From: JBBQTQ01 sp038213135
Lineage (GTDB): Bacteria; Actinomycetota; Thermoleophilia; Gaiellales; Gaiellaceae
Direction of reading: 5' to 3'
DNA: 18,198 nt
Assembly: GCA_038213135.1 (NCBI GenBank)
Contig: JBBQTQ010000054.1
Span: 1-18,198 of the forward strand
The notes beneath the pieces were generated by a model that searched no databases, was not told the origin of the DNA, and saw only the letters and a list, made by a program, of their open reading frames with translations. Positions 5,477 through 13,460 of the stretch are shown piece by piece (the first letter of the stretch is position 1; the number at the start of each line of letters is the position of its first letter). The position numbers were made by a program, and so were the translations under genes.

Positions 5477-8400
5477 TAAGTTGCGCCCACCGAGCGGAAG
5501 AACACGAGCGCTCGCGACAGTTCCCGTTCACCTTCCTTTCGCCGCCCGGCTGCGATGAGCTGTTCGGCCGCGATCAGCCGCGTATGCGCCTCGAGAGCGG
5601 TTGCGCCGATTGCCGCGTAGCCGTCGGCGGCGGCGATCGCGTCGCCTTCGAGGAGGGCGACGACGGCCTTGTCCCACGGCGTCCACCCTCGGGCGACCAT
5701 CTGCTCGAGCAGTTCGGCCTCGACATCGATGCGGCTCGCAACCAGGGCCAGGTCGCGAGCGCCTTCGAAATCGCGGCGTGTCTGCTCGGCAATGTTCGCG
5801 ATCAGCTGGCGGGCGACTCGCCGTGCCTCGCGCGGCTGGCCGGTCTCGACGTAGATCCAGGCGGCGGTCCCGAGCGCCCTCGTGAGCAGAGCCGACTCGG
5901 CCCGCCGCGCGAAGGCGAGCGCGTGCTCGATGTCTGCCACAGCCCCTTGCAGATCACCGCGACCAAGTCTGATGCTCGCGCGTTGCGCGCGGACGTTGAT
6001 CTCCATCATGTGCGGAGAGCCTGCCTCGCACTCGGCGATGAACCGGTCGGCCAGCTCGAGCGCGTCGTCCCATCTACCCCCGTGATAGTCGAACCAGACT
6101 CGCGACCCCTGCTGCCAGCGCACCTGCTGCCGGTTTCCGAGCCGCTCCGCGACCCGTGCCGTCTCCTCGAAGACCTCGATCGAACGGAGAAAGTCGCCGG
6201 ACTCTTCCACGACGACTCCGAGGTTGTTCATGCTCGAGGCGACATCGGGAGCGCCAGCGGCGAGGCCGATCTCGACGCTTCGCTCGAGATCCGCGATGCC
6301 GCGCGGGTCGCCGTTGTTCCACCTCGCCATCCCGAGCGTGTTGAGCGCCGCCGCCTCGAGCTCGGCGATGCCGAGCCGCTGCGCCAGCTCGAAGGCCTCC
6401 GTGGCCGCGGGGATCGCCTCCTTCTCGAGTCCGGCGAGCAACTGCCTCCGGGAGACCATCGCGAGCACGCGCGCCTTCGCGGGTGAGGGCGATGCTCCGC
6501 CAATCAGCCCGAGGGCGCGTGAGACGTGGGTGAAGGCTTCCTCCTGCGAGCCGCGCAGCCACCAGGCCTCCCCGAGGAAGGCCTCAGCCTCGGCTGCTCG
6601 CTCGTTCGCGCCGAGCGCGAGTTGCGCCTCGACCGCCTGCTCGAGCGCGTCGAGCTGGCGGTCATCACCGGCCCTGAAGAGCGTGTGGCCACGAGCGAAG
6701 AGAAGATCCGCCCGCTCGTCCGGATCCGGATCGAGCTCGAGCGCCTGCGCGTAGTAGTCGCCGGCGGCTCCCCAGGCGTACAGGGTGGCGGCTCGGTCAC
6801 CGGCGGCTCGCAGCGCGTGCCTGGCGCGCGGCTGGAGCTCGGCGCTATCGTCGCCGGCGGAGCGGCGCAACTCGATCGCGGCGAGCCAATGGTGGGCGAG
6901 CAGCTCGGCCTGGTCATCCGGTCGTCCAAGCGACTCGATCCACTCGGCGCTGCGGACATGCTTGTCCGCTCGGCCGGCGCGCGGGATCTGCCCGTAGGCC
7001 ACGTCCCAGACGAGCCCATGCCGGAACGAGTACTCGGTGTCTCCGCCGACCACGGAGTGCCGCTCGCGGCGGACGAACTCCTTTCGCTCGAGTGCGTGCA
7101 GGAGCTGCTCCGCGTGCCGCCGCTCGCCCCCGGACAGCGCTGGCAGCGCGCCGAGCCAGAACGTGCGACCGATCACGGCCGCGTCCTGAAGCAGCGCCTT
7201 CTCCTCGCCAGGAAGTGCGTCCAGGCGGGCCGCGATGATCCCCTGCACGTTCTCCGGCACCGCCACGTCCTCGCCGCCACGCTCGGCGAGCATCCGCGCG
7301 TACTGCTCCGCGTAGAGCGGGTTGCCGCCGGCGGCGGCGAGGAGGAGCTCCTGCGTCTCGGCCGGGAGAAGAGTCTTTCCGGTGAGGCTTGCCAGCAGCC
7401 GGGCGGTTTCCCCGTCGCTCAGCGGCGAGAGCGAGAGCGAGCCCGCGTTCGGCTTGCCGCCGCCCCAGCCGGGACGCCGCGAGAGCAGCTCGGGCCGCGT
7501 GGTGCAGAGGACGAGGATCGGGACGCCGCTCGCCCACTCGACGAGGTGGTCGACGAAGTCGAGCAGGCCCTCGTCCGCCCAGTGCAGATCCTCGAAGACG
7601 AGTACGAGCGGGCGTTGCTCCGCGAGCCCCTCGAAGAACCGCCGCCAGGCGGTGAAGGCCTCGTCGCGGCGATCGCCCCGGGCCTCGCCCATGCCTGTCA
7701 GGCCTGCAAGCGGCCGGAGATGGCTCTTGACCCAGTCCGGATCGGCGAGCCCGAGCGGTTCGATCGCCCGGCTGAGCTTGTCCTCGACGTGCTCCGCCGA
7801 GTCGGTCTCGAGCACTCCCGCGTGAGCCTTGACCATCTCGGCGAGCGGCCAGAAGCTGACTCCCTCGCCGTAGGGGAGTGCCCGGCCCTGACGCCACGTC
7901 GTCAGTTCGCCCGAGCGCTCGATCGCCCGGAAGAGCTCGTAGACGAGCCGACTCTTGCCGATCCCGGGTACGCCTACGACCGTGATGAGCTGCGGCGATC
8001 CGTCGCGCTTGGCGCGCTCGAGCGCGTCGACGACGAAGCCGACCTCCGCGTCGCGCCCCACCAGCGGCGCGTCGTGGCCGCGCTCGACCGCGACCCGCGA
8101 GCGTGCCTCGAGCGCTTCCCAGACTCGGATCGGGCCCGACTTGCCCTTCGCCTGGACGGGCTCGGCCTCGCGGTACTCGATCGCGTCGCGCGTCGCCCGG
8201 TACGTCGGCTTGCCGACGAGAATCCCGTCCACGGGCGCCGCGGCCTGCAGGCGCGCAGCCGTGTTGACGACGTCTCCGGAAGCCATGCCCTCGCCTTCCG
8301 ACGGGCGGGCGCCGAGCGAGACGAGCGCCTCGCCCGTCGTGACGGCGATCCGCACCTGAAGGCCTTCCTCCTGCTCGCGAACCCAGTCGCGGATCGCGAG

Positions 8401-8733
8401 CGCCGCCCGGACCGCCCGCTCGGGGTCGTCCTCGTGGGCGACCGGGGCACCGAAGAGCGCCATCACCGCGTCGCCGATGAACTTCTCGACGGTGCCGCCG
8501 AAGCGCTCGAGCTCCTCGCGAAGGCGGGCGTAATAGGGGGAGAGGAGCGCTTTCACGTCCTCGGGATCGAGCGACTCGGCGCGCGGTGTGAAGCCGACGA
8601 GGTCGGCGAAGAGCACCGAGACGACCTTCCGCTCCTCGCGTGCTGGCTCGGTTGCTGCGAGCGCTGCGCCGCATGAGTTGCAGAAGCGCGCCCCCTCGGG
8701 ATTGTCCTGGCCGCAGCTTGCGCAGAGAGGCAT
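5434..8733 (-). CDS. Class III adenylate/guanylate cyclase fused to AAA ATPase and TPR region
   Basis: 1099 residues. Order: a zinc ribbon (CASC...CNSC, residues 4-21); a class III cyclase domain (about 36-205); a STAND/AAA ATPase with Walker A GVPGIGKS (254-261) and Walker B LVLVFED (376-382); a helical region; then about 400 residues of Ala/Leu/Glu-rich TPR-like repeats. Metal-binding aspartates D44 (FADLVGF) and D88 (EKFIGDAVMA) and transition-state residues N157 and R161 (GDVVNTAARLQ) are present, so catalysis is plausible. It probably makes a cyclic nucleotide in response to a signal sensed by the TPR/ATPase part. I chose ATG 8733 over TTG 8739 because MPLCASCG is the usual beginning of this family. 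It stands alone, divergent from the HAD gene. Confidence 0.88.
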   Translation of the reverse strand: MPLCASCGQDNPEGARFCNSCGAALAATEPAREERKVVSVLFADLVGFTPRAESLDPEDVKALLSPYYARLREELERFGGTVEKFIGDAVMALFGAPVAHEDDPERAVRAALAIRDWVREQEEGLQVRIAVTTGEALVSLGARPSEGEGMASGDVVNTAARLQAAAPVDGILVGKPTYRATRDAIEYREAEPVQAKGKSGPIRVWEALEARSRVAVERGHDAPLVGRDAEVGFVVDALERAKRDGSPQLITVVGVPGIGKSRLVYELFRAIERSGELTTWRQGRALPYGEGVSFWPLAEMVKAHAGVLETDSAEHVEDKLSRAIEPLGLADPDWVKSHLRPLAGLTGMGEARGDRRDEAFTAWRRFFEGLAEQRPLVLVFEDLHWADEGLLDFVDHLVEWASGVPILVLCTTRPELLSRRPGWGGGKPNAGSLSLSPLSDGETARLLASLTGKTLLPAETQELLLAAAGGNPLYAEQYARMLAERGGEDVAVPENVQGIIAARLDALPGEEKALLQDAAVIGRTFWLGALPALSGGERRHAEQLLHALERKEFVRRERHSVVGGDTEYSFRHGLVWDVAYGQIPRAGRADKHVRSAEWIESLGRPDDQAELLAHHWLAAIELRRSAGDDSAELQPRARHALRAAGDRAATLYAWGAAGDYYAQALELDPDPDERADLLFARGHTLFRAGDDRQLDALEQAVEAQLALGANERAAEAEAFLGEAWWLRGSQEEAFTHVSRALGLIGGASPSPAKARVLAMVSRRQLLAGLEKEAIPAATEAFELAQRLGIAELEAAALNTLGMARWNNGDPRGIADLERSVEIGLAAGAPDVASSMNNLGVVVEESGDFLRSIEVFEETARVAERLGNRQQVRWQQGSRVWFDYHGGRWDDALELADRFIAECEAGSPHMMEINVRAQRASIRLGRGDLQGAVADIEHALAFARRAESALLTRALGTAAWIYVETGQPREARRVARQLIANIAEQTRRDFEGARDLALVASRIDVEAELLEQMVARGWTPWDKAVVALLEGDAIAAADGYAAIGATALEAHTRLIAAEQLIAAGRRKEGERELSRALVFFRSVGATYYLDRGEALLAASA

Positions 8734-8743
8734 GTGCAAAGCC

Positions 8744-8749
8744 TACGAT
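8744..8749 (+). promoter_or_regulatory. Possible -10 box placing a leaderless start on the HAD gene
   Basis: TACGAT fits the actinobacterial -10 pattern TANNNT and lies seven bases before GTG 8756, so transcription could begin at the start codon itself. There is no Shine-Dalgarno before that GTG, consistent with a leaderless message. No convincing -35 is seen at normal spacing. Confidence 0.35.
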
Positions 8750-8755
8750 CAAACC

Positions 8756-9391
8756 GTGCGCTACCCGGTCGTCCTCTTCGACCTCGACGGCACCCTGATC
8801 GACTCCGGGCCGATCATCCTCGCCTCCTTCCAGCACACGACCCGCACGGTGCTCGGGCGCGAGATCCCGGACGCCGAGCTGATGGCGAACGTGGGTGGAT
8901 ATGGGCTGTACGAGCAGATGCGGGAGTTCGATCCGGAGCGGGTCGAGGAGCTCGTGCAGGTGTATCGCGAGCACAACGAGCCCCTGTACGCCTCGCTCGC
9001 CTGGTGCGACGGGATGGAAGGCGCGCTCGCTGCGCTGAAAGAGCGCGGCCACCGGATGGGGATCGTCTCCACGAAGCGGAAGGTGACGATCGAGCTCGCG
9101 TTCTCGGCGCTACCGCTGGGGCCGTACTTCGAGGCCGTCGTCGGGTCGGGTGACACCGAGCACCACAAGCCGCATCCCGGGCCGCTGCTGAAGGGCCTCG
9201 AGCTGCTCGGCGGTGAGACCGAGGAGGCAGCGTACATCGGCGACGCGCCCTTCGACATCCAGGCCGCGAAGGCGGCGGGCATGTTCGCGGTGGCCGTGAC
9301 CTGGGGGAACATTCATCCGCGTGAGCGGCTCGAGGCCGAGGAGCCGGATGCGATCGTCGACCACCCGGAGGAGCTGCTTGCCATCCTGTAA
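8756..9391 (+). CDS. HAD-superfamily phosphatase (PpaX/Gph-like)
   Basis: 211 residues. Motif I is VVLFDLDGTLIDS with nucleophile D9 and acid/base D11. Motif II is the Ser/Thr of GIVSTKRK. Motif III is the Lys in HHKPHPGP, and motif IV is YIGDAPFDIQAAKAAG. The cap is of the small helical C1 type. It would hydrolyse a small phosphorylated metabolite such as phosphoglycolate or pyrophosphate; the sequence does not settle which. Start GTG 8756 gives the compact family N-terminus. An in-frame ATG at 8732 would overlap the divergent cyclase start and is less likely. A small hairpin follows the stop. Confidence 0.88.
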   Translation: MRYPVVLFDLDGTLIDSGPIILASFQHTTRTVLGREIPDAELMANVGGYGLYEQMREFDPERVEELVQVYREHNEPLYASLAWCDGMEGALAALKERGHRMGIVSTKRKVTIELAFSALPLGPYFEAVVGSGDTEHHKPHPGPLLKGLELLGGETEEAAYIGDAPFDIQAAKAAGMFAVAVTWGNIHPRERLEAEEPDAIVDHPEELLAIL

Positions 9392-9394
9392 CGA

Positions 9395-9445
9395 GCTCCT
9401 TCCGGAGCGAAGCCTTGTGTCGCCAGGCCGCGCTGCACGGCCTGG
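9395..9445 (+). terminator. Two hairpins after the HAD gene, possible terminator
   Basis: GCTCC-TTCC-GGAGC (9395-9408) follows the stop by four bases. A second, stronger dyad, CCAGGCCG (9423-9430), 7-base loop, CGGCCTGG (9438-9445), comes next. Neither has a T-run, so this is a structure-only terminator call, as is common in high-GC genomes. Confidence 0.4.
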
Positions 9446-9466
9446 TGCGGCGTCCTCAGTCGCGCC

Positions 9467-9484
9467 CATATCTCAACCGATATG
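9467..9484. promoter_or_regulatory. Operator-like AT-rich dyad upstream of ligA
   Basis: CATATC, six bases, GATATG is a perfect 6-bp inverted repeat, unusually AT-rich for this DNA, 65 bases before the ligA start. The spacing (about one helical turn centre to centre) suits a dimeric regulator or a promoter element. No regulator is identified. Confidence 0.3.
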
Positions 9485-9548
9485 AGCGCTCCCTGCGTCC
9501 TTGCCCCAGCCCCCGCAGCGCACCCAGCCGACGAAGCATCACTCCAGA

Positions 9549-11549
9549 ATGAGCTCTGAGGCTCGCGCAGCCGAGCTGCGCGACACCCTCAACCGCGCCT
9601 CGGCCGCCTACTACCTCGACGACGCGCCGATCATCTCCGACGCGGAGTACGACAGGCTCTACGACGAGCTCGTCGAGCTGGAGCAGGCGAACCCGAAGCT
9701 CGTCACCGGCGACTCGCCGACCCAGCGCGTCGGCGCGCCGCTCACGGATCGGTTCCAGAAGGTTCAGCACCTCTCGCCGATGGGCTCGCTCGAGAAGGTG
9801 ACGAGCGAGGAGGCGCTCGTGAAGTGGGCCGACGACGTGCGTAAGCGCCTCGGCACCGACGAGCCGGTCGGCTACGTCATCGAGCCGAAGATCGACGGGC
9901 TCGCCGTCAACCTGACCTACGATAACGGTGTCTTCGTCCGAGGCGCGACGCGCGGCGACGGCTTCCAGGGAGAGGACGTCACGGCCAATCTCCGGACGAT
10001 CAAGGCGATCCCGCTCCGTGTGCTCGGCGAGGATCCGCCCGGGGTGGTCGAAGTGCGGGGCGAGGTCTACCTTCCCCTCTCGGGCTTCCGCGAGCTCAAC
10101 GAGCGCCTCGCGGGGACGAGCCAGAAGCTCGCCCCCAACCCCCGGAATGCGGCGGCGGGATCGCTCCGGCAGAAGAACTCGGCGATCACCGCCGACCGAC
10201 CGCTCTCCACCTGGATCTACGGCACCGGCCACCGGGATGGAGTCGACTTCACGACGCAGTGGGAGATGCTCGCCTGGCTGCGTGAGCGCGGCTTCCGCAC
10301 GAACCAGTTTGCCGAGCGCCTGGAGTCGATGGAAGAGGTCGCCGCCGCCTGCATCGGCTGGGAGAAGAAGCGGATCGAGCTCGACTACGAGATCGACGGG
10401 ATCGTGATCAAGGTCGATTCGCTCGACCAGCAGCGCCGCCTCGGCGCTCTCCATTCCAGGCCTCGCTGGGCTCGCGCCTTCAAGTGGGCGCCGATGACCG
10501 CCGAGACGAAGCTGCTCAAGATCCTGATCCGCGTCGGGCGCACCGGGGCGCTCAATCCCTGGGCGCTGATGGAGCCGGTCGAGGTCGGCGGCGTGACCGT
10601 CAGCCGCGCGACCCTGCACAACGAGGAGGACATCAACCGCAAGCAGATCCGCGAGGGCGACATCGTGATCGTCCAGCGCGCCGGCGACGTGATCCCGCAG
10701 ATCGTCGGCCCGGCCGGCGAGCACCAGCCGGGTACGAAGCGCTTCAGGATGCCCAAGAAGTGTCCGCTCTGCGGGGTGGAGGTCGTCAAGCCGGAGGGCG
10801 AGGTCATGCACCGCTGCCCGAACCGCGCCTGCCCGTCACGAGGGCTGGAGACGCTGATCAACTGGGTGCAAGATCCCTCCGACATCGAGGGAGTCGGCGA
10901 GCAGAGCATTCGGCTCCTCTGGGACAAGGGCCTCGTCCGCTCGCTCCCCGATCTCTACCGGCTCACGAAGGAGCAGTTGCTCGAGCTCGAGGGCTTCGGC
11001 GAGATCTCGGCGACGAGCGCGATCGAGGCGATCCGGGGCTCGAAGCAGGTCGCCTTCTTCCGCGTTCTGCTCGGCCTGAACATTCCCGGAATCGGCTGGG
11101 TGCTGGCGCGCAATCTTGCGAGCCATTTTGGCGACGTCGACCGGTTGACCGCTGCGACGCAGGAGGAGGTCGCGGAAGTCGAGGGCTTCGGACCGGACCG
11201 CGCCGAGCTCGTGGTCGAATGGTTCGCCGAGGACGCGAACCGCGCGCTCGTCCAGGAGCTGCGCGACCTCGGCCTGCGCTTCGAGCTCGGCGAGGAAGAC
11301 CGGCCGGCCGACGGTCCACTCACCGGCTCGACGTACGTGATCACGGGGACGCTGGAGGCATTCTCGCGCGAGGAGGCGGCAGCCGCGCTGGAGGCGCAGG
11401 GGGCGAAGGTGACCAGCGCGGTCTCGAAGAAGACGGCCGGGCTGGTCGTCGGGGAGGAGCCCGGCGCGTCGAAGCTGACGAAGGCCCGCAAGGAAGGCGT
11501 GCCCGAGCTGTCCGAAGCCGACCTGGTCGCGTTGCTCGACCGCCGGTAG
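9549..11549 (+). CDS. ligA: NAD-dependent DNA ligase LigA
   Basis: 666 residues, normal for the family. Domain Ia with YYLDDAPIISDAEYD contacts NAD. The adenylation domain has EPKIDGLAVN with the lysine that takes AMP (K114) and later YEIDGIVIKV. The OB fold has SRATLHNEEDI and VQRAGDVIPQIV. A four-Cys zinc finger begins at CPLCG and ends in CPNRACPSRG. Helix-hairpin-helix repeats include LEGFGEIS and VEGFGPDRAE. The C-terminal BRCT domain (about residues 590-666) has STYVITGTLEAFSREEAA. It seals nicks in replication and repair. I chose ATG 9549 because the family begins just before the EARAAELRDTLN helix; a start at 9501 would add a non-conserved Pro/Gln-rich tail. No strong ribosome binding site is seen. 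Confidence 0.96.
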   Translation: MSSEARAAELRDTLNRASAAYYLDDAPIISDAEYDRLYDELVELEQANPKLVTGDSPTQRVGAPLTDRFQKVQHLSPMGSLEKVTSEEALVKWADDVRKRLGTDEPVGYVIEPKIDGLAVNLTYDNGVFVRGATRGDGFQGEDVTANLRTIKAIPLRVLGEDPPGVVEVRGEVYLPLSGFRELNERLAGTSQKLAPNPRNAAAGSLRQKNSAITADRPLSTWIYGTGHRDGVDFTTQWEMLAWLRERGFRTNQFAERLESMEEVAAACIGWEKKRIELDYEIDGIVIKVDSLDQQRRLGALHSRPRWARAFKWAPMTAETKLLKILIRVGRTGALNPWALMEPVEVGGVTVSRATLHNEEDINRKQIREGDIVIVQRAGDVIPQIVGPAGEHQPGTKRFRMPKKCPLCGVEVVKPEGEVMHRCPNRACPSRGLETLINWVQDPSDIEGVGEQSIRLLWDKGLVRSLPDLYRLTKEQLLELEGFGEISATSAIEAIRGSKQVAFFRVLLGLNIPGIGWVLARNLASHFGDVDRLTAATQEEVAEVEGFGPDRAELVVEWFAEDANRALVQELRDLGLRFELGEEDRPADGPLTGSTYVITGTLEAFSREEAAAALEAQGAKVTSAVSKKTAGLVVGEEPGASKLTKARKEGVPELSEADLVALLDRR

Positions 11550-11667
11550 CGAGGCCCACTCCGCTCGAAACGATTGTAATTCTCGCCGCAATCTGCTTCA
11601 GGTTGGCGGCGGCAACGAGGCGAGTCGGAGTTTGCGGGTGAGGTCAGATTTCTGAGCACCGCCCCAG

Positions 11668-11701
<34 letters not shown>

Positions 11702-11702
11702 C

Positions 11703-11720
11703 CGGATCAGTCCTGATCCG
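11703..11720. promoter_or_regulatory. Operator-like dyad before the beta-propeller gene
   Basis: CGGATCAG, TC, CTGATCCG is a perfect inverted repeat with 8-bp arms and a 2-base centre, ending 21 bases before the ATG. It could bind a dimeric repressor or form a hairpin in the leader. A purine-rich ribosome binding region (GGGAGAGG) follows it. Confidence 0.4.
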
Positions 11721-11741
11721 CTTCACGAAGGGAGAGGTCAG

Positions 11742-12934
11742 ATGAAGGTTGTCGTTCGTACAGCTTCGAGCGTTCGTGGTCGCATCCGCCGCTTCGGCCC
11801 GGCCGGGCTGATCGCTTCGGCCTGTCTCCTCGCCGTGCTGATCGCTGGCGGTGCGCGGGCGGCAGCGCCCATCTACACCGTGAGCAACTACACCGGCACC
11901 GGCATCAGCGACCCGGTCAGGATCGCCGTTGGCTCCGACGGTGCCCTTTGGTTTACGAACCGCACTAACAACTCGATCGGGCGGATCACGACCAGCGGCA
12001 TCGTCACCAACTACACCGACCCGAGCATCAGCAGCCCGGTCGGGATCGCCGCTGGCCCCGACGGCGCCCTCTGGTTCACGAACAGCGATGGAACTTCTAC
12101 CGGAAGCTCAATTGGCCGGATCACGACCGCCGGAGCCGTCAGCAATTACCCGCTTCTCGCAACCGGCTGTCCGTACGACATCGCGGCAGGACCCGACGGC
12201 GCCCTCTGGTACCGACGTCCTGACCGACTCGATCGGTCGGATCACCACCAGCGGCAAACATCACTAAATACACCGATCCCAGCATCGACTTTGCGGAAGG
12301 GAGCACGGCCGGAATCGCGGCCGGGCCTGACGGAGCCCTCTGGTTCGCCAACTTCGCCAACGACTCGATCGGCCGGATCACGACTAGCGGCGTCGTCAGC
12401 AACACTCTGGTTCAATAACTACTACACCGACTCGATCGGCCGCATTCAGGCAGTCGATCCCGACGGCGACGGCGACGGTGTCAGCGACGCCGCCGACCAG
12501 TGCCCAGGCACACCCAGCGGCCAGCCCGTCGACGCGAGGGGCTGCTCAGCTTCCCAGTACGCCCTCCAGGGTGGTGGGGCGTTCGTGGTCGGAGACCAGA
12601 GCGCCACCGGAACCGTCACGTTCTGGGGGGCGCAGTGGTCGAAGAAGAACTCGCTCGGCGGCGGGGCGGCACCGTCCGCGTTCAAGGCTTCGCGAAGATC
12701 CCCGCCGTGCCGAGCTGCGGCACGAACTGGAGCACCGACCCGGGTAACAGCTCGCCGCCCCCGGCCGGGCCGCTGCCCGCGTACATGGCCATGATCGTGA
12801 CGAGCTCTTCCACGAAATCGGGCTCGCAGATCTCCGGCAACACGGTGCACGTGGTCGTCGTCAAGACGAACGCGGGCTACGACTCGAACCCGGGCCATGC
12901 CGGCACCGGAACGGTCGTCGCCACCATCTGCTGA
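11742..12934 (+). pseudogene. Broken Vgb-like beta-propeller / thrombospondin-3 secreted protein
   Basis: The N-terminus (ATG 11742, good purine-rich ribosome binding site) has a signal peptide (hydrophobic core about residues 23-40) and then propeller blades with the repeat GPDGALWFTN...SIGRITTSG, as in virginiamycin B lyase/streptogramin lyase-like proteins. At least four breaks occur. Near 12210, LWY jumps frame before TDVLTDSIGRITTSG. Near 12255 the frame changes again before NITKYTDPSI. Near 12404-12408, SN is fused out of frame to LWFNNYYTDSIGRI, with most of a blade missing. Near 12687, one lost base separates SAFK from GFAKIPAVPSCGTNWS. After the blades come a calcium-binding thrombospondin-3-like segment (DPDGDGDGVSDAADQCPG) and a C-terminal domain ending VVATIC at the stop 12932-12934. 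No single frame yields a complete protein. Confidence 0.75.
11880..12450 (+). repeat. Imperfect tandem repeats encoding propeller blades
   Basis: Variants of a segment like GACTCGATCGGCCGGATCAC recur near 11971, 12108, 12226, 12364 and 12430, each ending a blade (SIGRITT), with about 70-140 bases between copies. The last interval is much shorter, matching loss of most of one blade. Such repeats are natural substrates for slippage or recombination. Confidence 0.7.
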
Positions 12935-12956
12935 ATCTCTAGCACGACCGGTTGAT

Positions 12957-12986
12957 ACGAGGGGAGCGGGAAACCGCTCCCCTCGT
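12957..12986. terminator. Strong 13-bp hairpin with GAAA tetraloop
   Basis: A perfect 13-bp stem (arms 12957-12969 and 12974-12986) is closed by a GAAA tetraloop, 22 bases after the broken gene's stop. It is GC-rich and very stable but has no T-run. The position fits a terminator insulating the higBA operon from upstream transcription. Confidence 0.7.
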
Positions 12987-13043
12987 CGTACAATGGTCAG
13001 TCGGTTGGACCAGCCAGACTCAGGAAGTCGCTCACCTCTGTCG

Positions 13044-13080
13044 ATAACACGCGTGGTAACATAACGAGCGTGTTATATAA
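13044..13080 (+). promoter_or_regulatory. higBA promoter with nested operator repeats
   Basis: ATAACACGC (13044-13052) and GCGTGTTAT (13068-13076) are perfect 9-bp inverted arms 15 bases apart. A second, inner dyad is ATAAC (13061-13065) with GTTAT (13072-13076). The right arm overlaps a TATATA -10-like box (13074-13079), seven bases before the toxin GTG at 13086, so a bound antitoxin would cover the promoter. There is no Shine-Dalgarno before the GTG, suggesting a leaderless message. Autorepression by HigA is established for the family; here it is inferred. Confidence 0.6.
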
Positions 13081-13085
13081 GCCCC

Positions 13086-13448
13086 GTGGCGGCCGACGAG
13101 ACATGGGAGGTCAAGCTCTACGAAACGCCGGAGGGACGGACGCCGGTACTCGACTTTCTGAAGGTTCTTCCGCCGAAGCACCGTGCAAAGGTGAGGCAGG
13201 CGATCGGAAGGCTCGAGCTGTTCGGGCCGCGACTCGGTTTTCCCGACACGAGTGACGTCAAGAATGCGCCGTTCCGCGAGTTGCGGGCGCGGTTTGCCGG
13301 TCAGCAGTACCGCATGTTGTACCTGCAGGAGGGCGACACCTTCGTCCTCTTCGCCGGCTTTCACAAGAGGGGCGACCGCGATCTCTCCCAAGCCGTCCGG
13401 GAAGCGGAGAAACGCCTAGCCGATTTCCGGTCAGAGCGGCCGAAGTAA
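13086..13448 (+). CDS. higB: HigB-type toxin (RelE/ParE superfamily, Gp49-like)
   Basis: 120 residues. The core WEVKLYETPEGRTPVLDFL, then ELRARFAGQQYRMLYLQEGD and FVLFAGFHKRG, follows the phage-derived Gp49/HigB fold with basic residues that in relatives contact mRNA in the ribosome. It would cleave mRNA and slow growth when the antitoxin is lost. GTG 13086 is the only reasonable start and is probably leaderless. The antitoxin gene follows by 12 bases, the toxin-first order typical of higBA. The specific subfamily is recalled from motifs, not searched. Confidence 0.85.
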   Translation: MAADETWEVKLYETPEGRTPVLDFLKVLPPKHRAKVRQAIGRLELFGPRLGFPDTSDVKNAPFRELRARFAGQQYRMLYLQEGDTFVLFAGFHKRGDRDLSQAVREAEKRLADFRSERPK

Positions 13449-13460
13449 CGAGGAGGAGCT

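Noticed and set aside
6526..8676. 716-residue rightward ORF opposite the cyclase gene
   Set aside because: Composition is the Arg/Glu-rich shadow typical of high-GC antisense frames, while the minus strand has clear cyclase and AAA motifs.
9456..10811. Long leftward ORF inside ligA
   Set aside because: Antisense shadow; ligA motifs in the plus frame are unambiguous.
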